From NCBI GenBank assembly GCA_963575745.1, contig CAUYUJ010014554.1, positions 124,001 through 188,000 of the forward strand: a stretch of 64,000 nt of DNA. The letters are read 5' to 3'. Numbering within the stretch: position 1 is the stretch's first letter; each line of letters starts with the position of its first letter. This DNA comes from Prorocentrum cordatum. Lineage: Eukaryota; Sar; Dinophyceae; Prorocentrales; Prorocentraceae. Position numbers and translations under genes: made by a program. Shown here in pieces: positions 43,691 through 53,961 of the stretch. Under the pieces are notes generated by a model. The model was not told the DNA's origin. It saw only the letters and a list, made by a program, of their open reading frames with translations, and made no database searches.

Positions 43691-45880
43691 TGTCGTCCAT
43701 ATGTTTGCATTCGGCCATGCTGAGCTCCTCCTTCCTCATCCTTCGAAGACGCTTCGAGTGTGAGCGAACGATAAGGACATCAGTAGAACACCATGTCACA
43801 TGTTGCTCGGTACCTTCCACAATCAGCAGCTAACCTCTGCCATCGTCGGGGTACCATTCACATAAATCTTCGCTAAGAGTCGCCAGCAGCTTCAAATCAT
43901 CCTGGACAAGCTTCGCCCACGGCGTGCTGTCATGATAATATCTGCCGCAATAATCAAGTCTACGTATCCCTTCCACCTTCTCCATCAACGTGTTTCCGTA
44001 CATAGATGCAAGGACCTGTTGAGCTGTTTCAGGAAACTTCACCCAGTTATGATATCGTTTAGTTCGTAGAATAGAAAACTCCGTAGCCGTGTCGCTTATG
44101 CTCCAATACCCGAAAACCTCGAACGTGCTCATCGATGGTGTGTTTCCTTCCAGCGTCACCCAATTGCAGTTTCCCCTGCTCGACTCCTGAGAAGCTGAAC
44201 CATGATCTTATTCAAGTATGCTTTGTGCTGCGGTTCCAAAACCATTGTAGTCAACCCTGAAAGGGCCGCCCCCTGGACCAGACTCTGAAACATCAACCGT
44301 GTTGTTTTCTTCAATTCCTTGGCTTTCCAGTCGACCCCACCTTCCCTCCATGCACGATACATCGCTTCGCCCCCCCTCCGCACCTCGTCAGTGATGGTCC
44401 CGTCGGCTGCTAGGTAGGGCCCTGGCATTCTCATGTGCCTCTGGACCTCGCCCTTGACGCCGTACTGCTTCTGATGTAATCTGCGCGCCGTAGCGTGTGC
44501 TCCCGCGCCTCTCAAGCCCACAAGATGGTGGGTCTTATCAGCATTGTGATGATAGCCTCCAGCAGAAATTCCTTTCTCCAAACGCTCAGTCGCGTAGTTG
44601 ATCTCAGACACCGCCTCTGTTATGCTTGGAGTGCACAACCAAACATGTGCGCGCGTCACGTCGTCCATCAAAGTGGCCAAACCACTATCTACTTCAGCTC
44701 CTGTCTTCATCGTCGGGCTTCTCGTCCTCAACAAACCGTAAGTGATGTCATGTTCTTTGAGATGCCCGTTCCACTTGTCGATGAATGGGGGTTGCAGCAA
44801 TCATTGAAACCTCTCTGTGCGGGACAACAACCCATTTGACTTCCGCTTACCGGTATCAAGCTGATCTCTTCGTCACTTCCTCTGATAACCATTGATGCGT
44901 GCTCAACCGTTCCTATTGCAAACGGGATGTATTTCTCTAAACTCTGGCTTCTCGCCACTTCTGCCCTTTTCTCTCTTGAGATGCAAGCGGTTGTGCAGTA
45001 ACAGTTCGTGGTGATGTGGCTGTGGCCCAACGATAAAATGCGCCATCTGCAACTCATCGTCGTAATCAGGGCGTCCTCTCGACACTTCTTCTCGAGCCCA
45101 CCGTGTGCCCAATAGGGTCTTGTAATAGCTGGGGCTCGTTTATGAACGCCGCTGTGAAAGCCCATAGACCAGGCGCAATAACCATGCATCACTCGGCGTC
45201 CAAGGATTCCTGGCTTTCCGTTGCTCTTGTCCATGCTAAACGAAGATGTTCTTAGACAATCTATCGGTACGGCCTCGCACAACCTGATCTTGACCATGTA
45301 CTCAGTGTATTTTCTCTGAAAAAAAAAAGCTCTGCTTTGCAACTCGCAACCTCCGTTCCCAGTCCTGCTCGAAAATGCTCACGAAAAATCCAGCAACCAG
45401 GTAATACTGTCTCTGCTGCCTCTCGTTGTGGATCCGCGCCCAGTGCCGATCCTGGTATCCAGCCCATTTCATCAAAAGAGCTCTGCCTTTGTTGGTCTGT
45501 GGAGCCTCTTCGTCCTCCTCGCTTTGCTTTCTACTCGATGCTGCAGCCACTCGCTCGCTCTCTTCATTCGGGTCCTTTCTGTTATCCAAGCGCTTCTCGA
45601 TCATCAGCGCCATTTCGCTAGGTAGCCCCCAAGCTGGATAGGCTCTGCGCTTGCACGTCTTTTTCCTCCGCGGATAACGCGCGCGCGTTGTGCGAGCGGG
45701 AGAACATAGCACGGCGATGGAACTTACAGTCAGGGGAGAAAGGGTAGTCCAGCGAGCAGGGATGACGGATTGTAGCATGGTGTTATCGTCTTGCTTATGC
45801 ATTCGCAGGGGGCTAGCATTGCGCATTTGCTGGCAGATTGCACTCGTGTTGCGATTGGGCGCGGGCCTAGGCCCAGGCAA
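43691..45880 (-). pseudogene. LINE reverse transcriptase (minus strand)
   Basis: Read on the minus strand, 44728-45342 contains SMDKSNGKPGILGRRVMHGY, then WAHGGLEKKCREDALITT and SHITTNCYCTTACISREKRAE, the fingers/palm blocks of dinoflagellate LINE RT as I recall it. 44156-44800 contains LATLMDDVTRAHV, the catalytic xxDD box with Met in place of the usual Phe/Tyr-Ala. GGYHHNADKTHHLVGLRG (RT motif D/E region) and QGAALSGLTTMVLEPQ follow. 43830-44159 continues into the connecting region. 45302-45880 is a poorly conserved N-terminal part. Frameshifts lie near 44800, 44150 and 45300. The C2H2 part follows after the insertion. Confidence 0.7.
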
Positions 45881-47950
45881 GGGCGTTGTGGGAGGTCAAA
45901 CTCTGACCTCGACTTGGCCTTCCCCTCCCTCGGGTGGGCAAGGGTCTGCAGGCGCAGACAGGGCAAGGGCCCTCAGGTGAGGCGGCGTTTTCGGTCAGGG
46001 CACGGGCCCTTTGGTCAGGGCACGGGCCCTCTGGTCAGGGCGCAGGCCCTCCAGTCAGGGCACGGGCCCTCTGGTGAGGTGGAGGCACGGGCCTTCTGGT
46101 CAGGGCGCGGGCCCTTTGGTCAGGGCACGGGCCCTCTGGTCAGGACGCAGGCCCTCCCGTCAGGGCACGGGCCCTCTGGTCAGGGCACGGGCCCTCTGGT
46201 CAGGGCACGGGCCCTCTGGTCAGGGCACGGGCCCTCTGGTCTGGGCGCGGGCCCGTGGGTGCCGGCAGGGCGCAAGCCCATGGGCGAGGGCACGGGCCCC
46301 GGCCATGCAGTGATCTTGGGCCATGGCCCAACAGGCGCAGGCCTAAGACCGCTTTGGCGGCGCCACCCCCAACCTCAACAAACCTTCTCCTTTCTCTCTT
46401 GCCCTTTTACCCCCCCCCCCATGTGCGAGTGAGGTGGAGGAATTGGAGGCTTACACGCCGCGGGTAATCGAGTGCAGCGTGGTCAGAACGCCAAGATCTG
46501 CCGAGGGGTGGAATGTGTGCAGGTTGGGCTGGTGCCCAGCCGTTGACTGGTGCAGTGCTCCGGGTGGCGCAAACCGCAAGATGGTGCCAGCGCGCTGTCA
46601 GAGTTCTCGACCCCATTCCCAGGAGTTGAGGAGCCCTCCAACCCCTCCCTCCCTCCCTCCTCCCCAGCAGCCTCTCAAAACCGATCATGAGAGGCCAGGG
46701 CGCAGGCCGTGGTCGTTGAGTGCAGCAGACTGCGGGAGAGACAGGCGTAGCGGCTAGGTCGTGGGGCCCTTGTCGCAGAGATGTGTGTGCTCCGAATGCG
46801 AGGGCGTGGATCTTGTCCGCGGACCTCAGGTTAGGGCGCGAACCCTACATGAACTTAGAGGCGTCGCAAGCCCCGGCTGGGGTGCGCTGTCTTTGGGCGC
46901 GGGCCCATTCCGGGGCATGGGCCCGCTGGCGTGGCCGCGGGGCACGCGTGTATTCTGGTGGCTCAGCAGGTCGGGTTCTGCCCTGGCCGCGTTCACAGGG
47001 TGCATTTAAACGACGGGGTCCCTCAACGGCAGGGTCGCCGTGGCAGCGTATAGTTGCATGCGCACTGCGTGCGGCGGGGCACGGGCCCCGTCTTAGGTGC
47101 GCGGTGCGGGCGCGGGCCTGGTTGCCGCGGGCGCGGGCCCGTTTGCGCAGGTTGGGGCCTGTTCAGGTTTCTTGGTCGGTTGGGCACGGGCCCAGTGACC
47201 GTATCTCCCAGTTGCCGGTGTGCGGCCGTTCAGGCGGGTCCCGCTGCGTGGATATTCGGTAACCGCCAGCGCAACAAACGGGTCTGTAACGGGCCACGGT
47301 TCATGGCGTGCGGCGTGGGCGCGGGTTCTCGCCCGCGGAGGTTCGTCTTGGGCGCGGGTCCAGCTGCTGCGGGCGCGGGCCCTTGGGCGCAGGCGCGGGC
47401 CTGTTTCGGTATATCAAGTTTGGTGGGTAGATAAGGGTGGAGGCATGGCGCAGGCGACCAGCGTCTCCCAGGCGAGAGCGTTCAACCCCTCAGGCGGTTC
47501 CCGCCCGCGAGCATCAGGTTGCCGCCGGATCCGAAGATTGTTCGTTTTGGCTGTTGGCCATTTCGTAATGTACGCCAGGGTCTTTTCAAGCGAACGCCTG
47601 AGGCGCAGGAGTAAGCATTGTTTGGGGGTGTTGGAATCCAAACGTTGTTTTCTGCAGACTGCGGTCTGAGGGGAGCGGGCGGTCTGATGGGAGGGCCACG
47701 GCAGTTCAGCACAAACGGGTTGAACGCGTTCCCCAAAAAATGCGATCGGGGGAAATAAGAAGGGCCCGTGCGGGCCTCTGCGCCGGGCGCGGGCCTGGGT
47801 GTAAATTGTGAACACGTGGTGTCTTCGCAAACGCAGGCCTCCACGGAACATTGTGCAAGGTGATCGGAATCAAAGTGGCTCGGGGGTGCTGCCCCCCGGT
47901 GCAGGGCCCAGTGCAGGCGCGGGCCTCAGCCCAGAAATATTTGGAAACAT
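45850..47950. repeat. GCGCGGGCC-rich minisatellite region with a 20-bp tandem core
   Basis: 45994-46250 is a tandem array of GGTCAGGGCACGGGCCCTCT (20 bp, about 12 copies). The core GGCGCGGGCC or GGCACGGGCC then recurs irregularly to about 47930 through otherwise unique sequence. Both-strand ORFs across the region are compositional; no gene is supported between 45.9 and 48.2 kb. Confidence 0.8.
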
Positions 47951-48294
47951 GACGCGTGGAGATAACAGGCTTCGTACGGAAACTGACGGACATCCCCTTC
48001 TCGTCCGCTTTCCTGTTCTCTGTTTGCTCTGGAGGAGTCCTTGCGGACCGTCTTGGGGTCTGGGTTTGGGTTCCTTGCTGGGCCCGGGCGCCAGAGCGCG
48101 GAGTTTCCCTTCTGTGCGCGAATCACTGGTTGGGTATGTTCCTGGCCTGGCGTCGTTTACGGAGATGACACGCGGCGGGGGAGATGTGTTGCGACGGCTG
48201 CGACGCCGCCCAAGGGGGGTGCACTCTTGTGTTCCGTAGCGGTTGTGGCTCGAAAGCAGGTCGAGCCTTGCTAACACCTACGCGTACGTTCGGC

Positions 48295-49431
48295 ATGCCG
48301 AGCAGCGCAAGCAGGTCTCGGGGGCGGCGGCGCCGGCGCAGTCCGTCGCGGAGTCCAGCCAGCAGGAGGTCCGGAAGCGGCAGTCGCCACAGGTCGAGGC
48401 CCAGGCGCCCCCGCCGTCCGGCAAGGGCCAGCTGGCCCCCCCCGGGCCCGCCAGCGCCGGCGACGGTTGGCGGCCATGCAGCAGGGCACGGGCTCGAAGG
48501 TGGTGCGCCAGCTTACGCTTCGCCTGCGGCGGAAGCCGCGCGGGCTTTCCTTGCGAGGGAGGTCCCGGACGCAGAGCCCGCCTTAGCGCGTGCGGCGAGC
48601 CTCTTGGAGGGGCAAGGCCTGTCGGCAGGCTGGCAGGTGGCCAACGCTCCGCACGAGGTTCTTCTGGTCGTCCCCAAACCCGAGACGTCGCCTCGCGAGC
48701 TCACGCTCGTCGTCTGCGCCCGGCAGAGTGCCCGAGGGCACTCCCGCAGCAGCCGCGACGCAACGTTGGCAGCTTCCTTGCAGAAGCTGGCTTCGAGTCA
48801 GCAAGCCCAGGCGCGGGCGCAGAGGAGGCGCCGGAGGAGCCCCCGCAACGCGATTTCGTTTTCGGGCGAGAACGGGGGCGAGCGTGGCGACGGGGAGTTT
48901 GACGCCGTCGCCTGCCTGACCAGGCGCGGCGCCCCCGGGATCGAGCATGGCCACATGCGGGAGCACGAAGGCATGAGGGCCACGATCCGCGCGGCGCGCA
49001 GGGCGGCCGCGGGCAGGCTGAGGCAGCAGCAGCAGCCGCCGCAACAGCGGCCGCAGCAGACCGCGCAGCAGCACCCGCAGGCCTCGGCGTGGCCACAGGG
49101 CCAGCCGCGGGTTGGGCAGCAGGCGCGCCCGCGCCAGCTCCACGACGACTACTCGGAGCAGCCGCGGGGCAGCGACGGGCGCCCAGCGCCCGGGGCCACC
49201 AAGGGGGGCAAAGGCTACGCCGAAGGCGGCGGCAAGGGCGGCAAGGGCAAGCCGCCGCGGGCGCGCGGCGCCTGTGCCGCCCAGGAGGGCGGCGCCCCGG
49301 CGGCGGGCAGCAGCGCTGTCGCGCGGGGTTTGACAGAGGAGCGCAGCGACCGCGTCTCCGAACAACTGCAGACAGAGAGGGAGTGCGAGGATCCTGTAAG
49401 CCATGCGGTGAAAGCAATGGGCTGCCTCTGA
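48295..49431 (+). CDS. LINE ORF1-like protein (RS-rich start, Gln/Gly-rich end)
   Basis: An ATG at 48295 opens ~379 codons. The N-terminus is Arg/Ser-rich (SRSRGRRRRRSPSRSPASRR), followed by Pro/Ala, a helical and strand segment (LLEGQGLSAGWQVANAPHE, VLLVVPKPETSPRELTLVVC) at about residues 115-155, a Gln-rich stretch and a Gly/Lys tail. RS and basic regions suggest RNA binding. The next ORF begins 23 bp downstream in another frame and resembles the pre-RT part of dinoflagellate LINE proteins, so this is most likely the leading protein of the same element. A host SR-type protein is the alternative. Confidence 0.45.
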   Translation: MPSSASRSRGRRRRRSPSRSPASRRSGSGSRHRSRPRRPRRPARASWPPPGPPAPATVGGHAAGHGLEGGAPAYASPAAEAARAFLAREVPDAEPALARAASLLEGQGLSAGWQVANAPHEVLLVVPKPETSPRELTLVVCARQSARGHSRSSRDATLAASLQKLASSQQAQARAQRRRRRSPRNAISFSGENGGERGDGEFDAVACLTRRGAPGIEHGHMREHEGMRATIRAARRAAAGRLRQQQQPPQQRPQQTAQQHPQASAWPQGQPRVGQQARPRQLHDDYSEQPRGSDGRPAPGATKGGKGYAEGGGKGGKGKPPRARGACAAQEGGAPAAGSSAVARGLTEERSDRVSEQLQTERECEDPVSHAVKAMGCL

Positions 49432-49453
49432 ACCAGAGACAAAGGCAACGGTC

Positions 49454-49925
49454 TTGGCGCCAGAGCAGCGCGGCATTCTTGAGAGAATGGTGCAGGACCC
49501 GCTGGCGTGGCACGGGCACGTGCAATCGTCGCTCGAGCGGTGGCGCGCCCGCAAGGAGGCCGGCATGTCGCGGCGTGCGGCGTGGCGCGCTTCTCTCCCA
49601 GAGTGCCAGCGGTGCGTGCTGGGCAGGCTGGGCCCATTTTTGATGGCAGAGATGCTCCAGGAGTGTGGCCGCGAGGACACCGAATACATCTCGGATCTCA
49701 TGCATGGGTTTCCCCTCGCTGAAGTAGTCGCGGTCGGGGGTCTCGGCACCGACCTTCCCGGAGGCAAGTGCAGCAGAGGGCGGCCGGGTTGGCCCGGGCC
49801 TTGCCCGCTGCCAAAGCTCCGGGAGAGTTGCGCGGAGATAAACCGGCGAATTCTGCAGGCTGCCGAGGCTCGCCGCCCCCGCGCCGACGACGAACGAGAG
49901 CTAGCCGGAGAGATATGGCGGAACC
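49454..49925 (+). pseudogene. LINE pol N-terminal fragment, truncated
   Basis: The open frame reads VQDPLAWHGHVQSSLERW, then ECQRCVLGRLGPFLMAEML, DLMHGFPLAEVVAVGGLG and LRESCAEINRRILQAAEARR. I recall this layout ahead of the RT in dinoflagellate LINE polyproteins. Homology ends by about 49925, after which the sequence turns AT-rich with GATGATGATGATG. No RT follows, so the element is 3'-truncated or cut by rearrangement. It faces the minus-strand LINE at 41-46 kb but is a separate copy. Confidence 0.5.
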
Positions 49926-50228
49926 CAGAGGTCTTCAAGATCTTAAATTTAGATCTAAGTTGTATATGATGATGATGATGTAACATGATAATGAATTTAA
50001 GATCTGAGTTTTGGTGTTTTTACCAAACCCGTGGAATAACATAAAATTGTAGATTTGTGTTACCTACGTGTGAAAACGATTCGTGAGTACTGACGCATGA
50101 GGCGCGCGCGCCCGAACGTCTGTTTCAGACAGGTAACCCTCGACCCATGTAACTTTTGGACAACCCGAAGGCGATTATGGCAGCGCCAATGGTCCTGGCT
50201 AGTTTTTTCAATGGTTGCGCGCGGCCCT
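49926..50228. other. AT-rich spacer
   Basis: No gene is seen. A short inverted pair, TTAAATTTAGATCT / AGATCTTAAAT, surrounds 49940-50005. Confidence 0.4.
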
Positions 50229-50530
50229 GAGAGACCCTGAGAGCCCCTGGGCCCCAAGGGAGGGGGGGAGAGTCAGGCGGATCGGCCGAAGGCTTCTGAA
50301 AATTAGAACCCCTTGGGCCCTGAGAGGCCCTGGAACCCAAAGGGGGGGTGGGTCAGGCGGATCGGCCGAAGGCCTCTGGAGAATATTAAGAAAACCTTGG
50401 GCCCTGAGAGGCCCTGGAACCCGAAGGCGGGGGGGGGTCAGGCGGATCGGCCGAAGGCCTCTGGGAATATTAAAAACCATTTGGGCCCTGAGAGGCCCTG
50501 GCCCCTGAGGGAAGGTGGGAGATCATGGGC
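50229..50530. repeat. ~84-bp tandem repeat, about 3.5 copies
   Basis: Units contain CCTTGGGCCCTGAGAGGCCC, then GGAACCC, a G run, and GGTCAGGCGGATCGGCCGAA. Open frames on both strands result from the repeat. Confidence 0.85.
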
Positions 50531-51589
50531 CGAAAGCATCTCCTGGGCATCTCCTGGGCACTGCAATGGCCCAGTGCTCCTGCAGGAGCCAGGTATTAAC
50601 CTGCCTCCCCCTCCACCTACACCTCCTCGCCCAGCGTTTGGCGTGGGAGGAAGAGGAGTAGGAGGAGAGGGGGAGGAGGAGGAGGAGGAGGAGGAGGAGG
50701 AGGAGGAGGAGGAGGAGGAGGAGGAGGAGGAGGAGGAGGAGGGGCAGGAGGAGGAGGAGGTGGAGCAGGAGGAGCAGGAGGAGCAGGAGGAGCAGGAGGA
50801 GGAGGAGGAGGAGGACGAGGAGGACGAGGAGTGAGAGTGGACATCGAGGATCGTCGTTTCAAGAGGCCCAGCTCGAGGCCCATACGGCACCAGGGTTGAG
50901 AAATGGTTTGACGAGGAGGAGGGAGGGGTGGGTCGGCCTTGAGGACGCGCCGAGGAATTCGAACGCGCCTCGAAGGATCAGCCTCCCGAACGCAGCCCCA
51001 GCTCGGCTCCCACGTCAAAGAAATGGAGGGGGGAACGGCGGGTGTCTGTCGAGGACCCGCGTTTGGGCCTGGCTGGAGGCCCGATGCTTGCCCTAGGGGC
51101 CAGCGGCCTCCAGTGCGAAACAAGAAAAATCAGATTCGAATCCTCCCTGCCTCCTCGCCTCCTCCTCCTGGGATGCCTGCGCTGCAGACTAGCACCAGCT
51201 TCTCAAAGAGAACGCTCGCCTCTCCTCCTCCTCCTCCCCCTCCTCCTCCTGTTATCCTTCTCCTCTTCCTCCTCCTCCTCCTCCGCCTCCTCGCCCTCCC
51301 TCCTCATCCTCATCCTTCTCCTTCTCCTTCTCCTTTCCTCCTTGTCCTGATCCTCTTCCCCTCCCTCTCCCCTGTCCTTCTCCTCATCGTGAACCAACTT
51401 CATCTCTTTCTCTTTCTCCTCACCCCTGCCCGTTCCTCCTATCTGAACCTTTCGAACCGAAAAGTCGAGGCACAGTTTTCAGCGGCAAGCTCAAACCAAG
51501 ATCACTGGCATTCGGTGAATCCAGCGCCTTCCATCCCCCCAAACAAAAGGACGAGCAGTGATATCCCAAACAAGGTTGCGTGAATTCAA
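50531..51589. repeat. (GGA)n and (CCT)n arrays with unassigned sequence between
   Basis: (GGA)n spans about 50665-50835 and (CCT)n 51218-51345. The 380 bp between them has no recognised gene. Poly-Glu and poly-Pro ORFs are artefacts. The pair is in opposite orientation but without long unique inverted arms. Confidence 0.8.
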
Positions 51590-51594
51590 CGGGC

Positions 51595-51730
51595 CTCAGC
51601 TAAGCACAAGTGAACCCAACAAGGTTCCGCGAAACTCAATTGATCCTGGCGAGCCCGAACGGCGTCCAATGGGGAGTCGTTGAGCCCGCTGTGCCACGTT
51701 GAGCCTCAATTGGTTCTGCTGAGGCCCATT
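51595..51730. repeat. Degenerate CAACG/GTTGAG motif cluster
   Basis: Short pieces such as CAACAAGG, CTCAATTG and GTTGAGCC alternate in both orientations. It is related to the CTCAACG repeats at 53.4, 57.0, 60.9 and 62.8 kb. Confidence 0.45.
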
Positions 51731-51931
51731 TTTATTTCAGGGCATGTTTTGACCAAGCCAACCATGCTGAAGCTCACCGCACCTTCCGCGCGATCGTGCG
51801 CATGCCAGCTCGAACTGTCCAAAGTCTGGGCCCTAGGGTGAGATCGAATTCCTAAAGTTGCCAGCGTGTGCACTCCGTCATCTTCTTCTCTCCTTCCCTC
51901 TCCACTCATCGATGATTCCCTCCCTGCCACC

Positions 51932-52714
51932 CTACGGGCGATGGTTGCCCATGAGATGCGCGCATAACTCTGAAACAGCTGATGCAAACTCAGGTGGATA
52001 GCATTGCGAGCTCTTCAAATCTGGTCTCGAACCAGTCGTCCACCCCTTCGACTCGCTCGTGAGCCTTGACCTCTTCGCACTGCGTTCGGCCTTGCGCAGC
52101 AGAAAACGCTCAACTAAGTGTGCTGGCGCAGTGCTATAGATCTCAAGCATCTTGCGACTGCTTCCCCCAAAACTACCCAAGGAGGTGGTGAAACGTTTGC
52201 CAGCACACGTAAGAATACACTCGGGCATCCAGGGAACCTGGTACAGCAGGGAGTTCAAAGGATTCTCCACCGCCCAAAAGACGTTCCGAATGCTTGCTGT
52301 AACGAGCAGCCACGACAGAAGCACAGATGAAAAATTTGCGCTTTTCACAGCAGGCAGACTCTCATCACCAACTATTGCGAATCCAGCGCTGCAACGTTTG
52401 AACGTGTGGCGCGACAGAAAACTGAGATAGGTCTTGCATTCAGGGCTCGCCCAAATGAACCCTCCCTCCTTGACGGATAACACAATATACGCTAGATATG
52501 TAGCCCCCATTGGAGTGTTGCTGTCCTCCCACGGGTCGTCCACAATATCAAAAGTCCGACAAGTAATGTTTCTCTTGGCGTTCTCTTGTTTGATGTGTGC
52601 CTTCCCCGAATAAATCAAAATAGTGTCCAGGAAGCGGAGAAGGTTGCGCTTCCGAAGGACGCTGGCCGCGAACGTCAGCAGCTCGGAACGGTCCAGCGCG
52701 AACGGGACAAGCGC
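51932..52714 (-). CDS. Terminal exon of a methyltransferase-like protein of unknown function
   Basis: On the minus strand an acceptor (CCCCGTAG) precedes an open frame from 52714 to the stop at 51932, about 260 codons (ALVPFALDRSELLTFAASVL at its start). It carries TFDIVDDPWEDSN, GGFIWASPECKTYLSFLSR, NVFWAVENPLNSLL and, near the end, SQCYPPEFASAVSELCAHL. I recall the same block order in an expanded dinoflagellate family. The S/P-C and E-N-P strands recall motifs IV and VI of C5-type methyltransferases, but no enzyme activity is shown. Upstream exons would lie beyond the inverted repeat at 52.8-53.2 kb and were not found. Confidence 0.45.
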   Translation of the reverse strand, partial: ALVPFALDRSELLTFAASVLRKRNLLRFLDTILIYSGKAHIKQENAKRNITCRTFDIVDDPWEDSNTPMGATYLAYIVLSVKEGGFIWASPECKTYLSFLSRHTFKRCSAGFAIVGDESLPAVKSANFSSVLLSWLLVTASIRNVFWAVENPLNSLLYQVPWMPECILTCAGKRFTTSLGSFGGSSRKMLEIYSTAPAHLVERFLLRKAERSAKRSRLTSESKGWTTGSRPDLKSSQCYPPEFASAVSELCAHLMGNHRP

Positions 52715-52795
52715 CTACGGGGGTGGAGTTGCTAAACCGCTAAAGAAACCCATCCTGCACCCCCCACGGGGGACGAGGGGGAGGAGGAGGAAGAG

Positions 52796-53230
52796 GAGGA
52801 GTGGGATCGAAGAGGGAGGATACGAGAAGGATGAGGAGGAGGAGGAGGAGGAGGAGGAGGCCTGGAGGATAGGAGGAGGTGTCGACAGCCTGGGGGTCAA
52901 AGGTTTCGAACTCAGAATGGAAGGATTGCGACACGCAAAGGGGAATCGAGAGCGGCTGATGGAGTCGAAAACCTGAGGGGGACAACCGACTCAGAACATC
53001 GATCGACTGGCGAGCCGAACTCGATCGATTGGCCGACCGACGTTGCTGACGAACCGCGATCCCTTTCCCCTTTCCCGATTCTCTTTGCGTGCCGCGATCC
53101 TTCTGAGTTCGAAACCATTTGACCCCCAGGCTGTCGACACCTCCTCCTATCCTCCAGGCCCCTACTCCTCCTTCTCCTTCTCCTCCTTTTCCTTCTCCTT
53201 CTCTTATCCTCCCTCTTCGATCCCACTCCT
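52796..53230. repeat. Inverted repeat with ~165-bp arms and (GGA)n/(CCT)n inside the arms
   Basis: The left arm (about 52796-52963) and right arm (about 53072-53230) are near-exact reverse complements. Both contain the GGATCGAAGAGGGAGGATA block, GGCCTGGAGGATAGGAGGAG, a GTCGACAGCCTGGGGGTCAA block and the GTTTCGAACTCAGAA block. The ~110-bp spacer is unique. A (CCT)n array extends from the right arm to 53410. Confidence 0.85.
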
Positions 53231-53412
53231 CTTCCTCCTCCTCCACCTATTCTCCTCCTCCTCCGCCTCCTCCCCCTCCTCCTCCTCCTCCTCCTCCTCC
53301 TCCTCCTCCTCCTCCTCCCTCTCCTCCTCCTCCTCCTCCTCCTCCTCCTCATCCTCCCTCCTCCTCCTCCTCCTCCTCCTCCTCCTCCTCCTCCTCCCTC
53401 TCCTCCTCCTGA
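53160..53412. repeat. (CCT)n microsatellite
   Basis: It is an almost pure CCT run with CTT variants. It partly overlaps the right arm of the inverted repeat. Confidence 0.95.
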
Positions 53413-53424
53413 CCCCTTTCCCGG

Positions 53425-53790
53425 TCTCAACGTTGAGCGTTGAGCCGAATGCCTGGCTCAATGGGTCTCAACGTTGAGCGTTGAGCGTCGTTGAGCGTTG
53501 AGCGTTGAGCGTTGAGCGCAACGCACGGCTCAACGTGATCTCAACGCACAACTCAACGCACAACTCACGCGACTCAATGGGTCTCAACGTTGAGCGTTGA
53601 GCCGTCTCAACGTTGAGCGTTGAGCCGTCTCAACGTTGAGCGTTGAGCCGTCTCAACGTTGAGCGTTGAGCCGTCTCAACGTTGAGCGTTGAGCCGTGCG
53701 GGCTGGTCCGAAACACTTGAGGCCGTTGAGCGTTACCCGTTACCGGTTGGGCTCTGAGCCTCGCTGAATACCATTGGGGCCGTTGAGTTG
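53425..53790. repeat. CTCAACGTTGAG minisatellite
   Basis: A 23-bp unit with the palindromic core CTCAACGTTGAG is repeated five times at 53582-53697. Looser CAACG/GTTGAG units occur on both sides. Confidence 0.9.
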
Positions 53791-53961
53791 GCTTAGGGCC
53801 TTAGATGCCTTTAAGGTTACCCCCTGCCTGATCATATATGTAGCCTCTGAGCGCGAGCTCGTCGTAGACGGCATCCTGCAGCCATTCAGGAATGCGAGTC
53901 GCGCGGCCGTCGTCTGCCGCAGCTATAGCATCAGCACTGGGGCATCCAGAAGCCATGGCGT

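Noticed and set aside
48583-49986. 467-codon minus-strand ORF
   Set aside because: It is antisense to the better-composed LINE ORFs; Arg/Ala/Pro-rich shadow.
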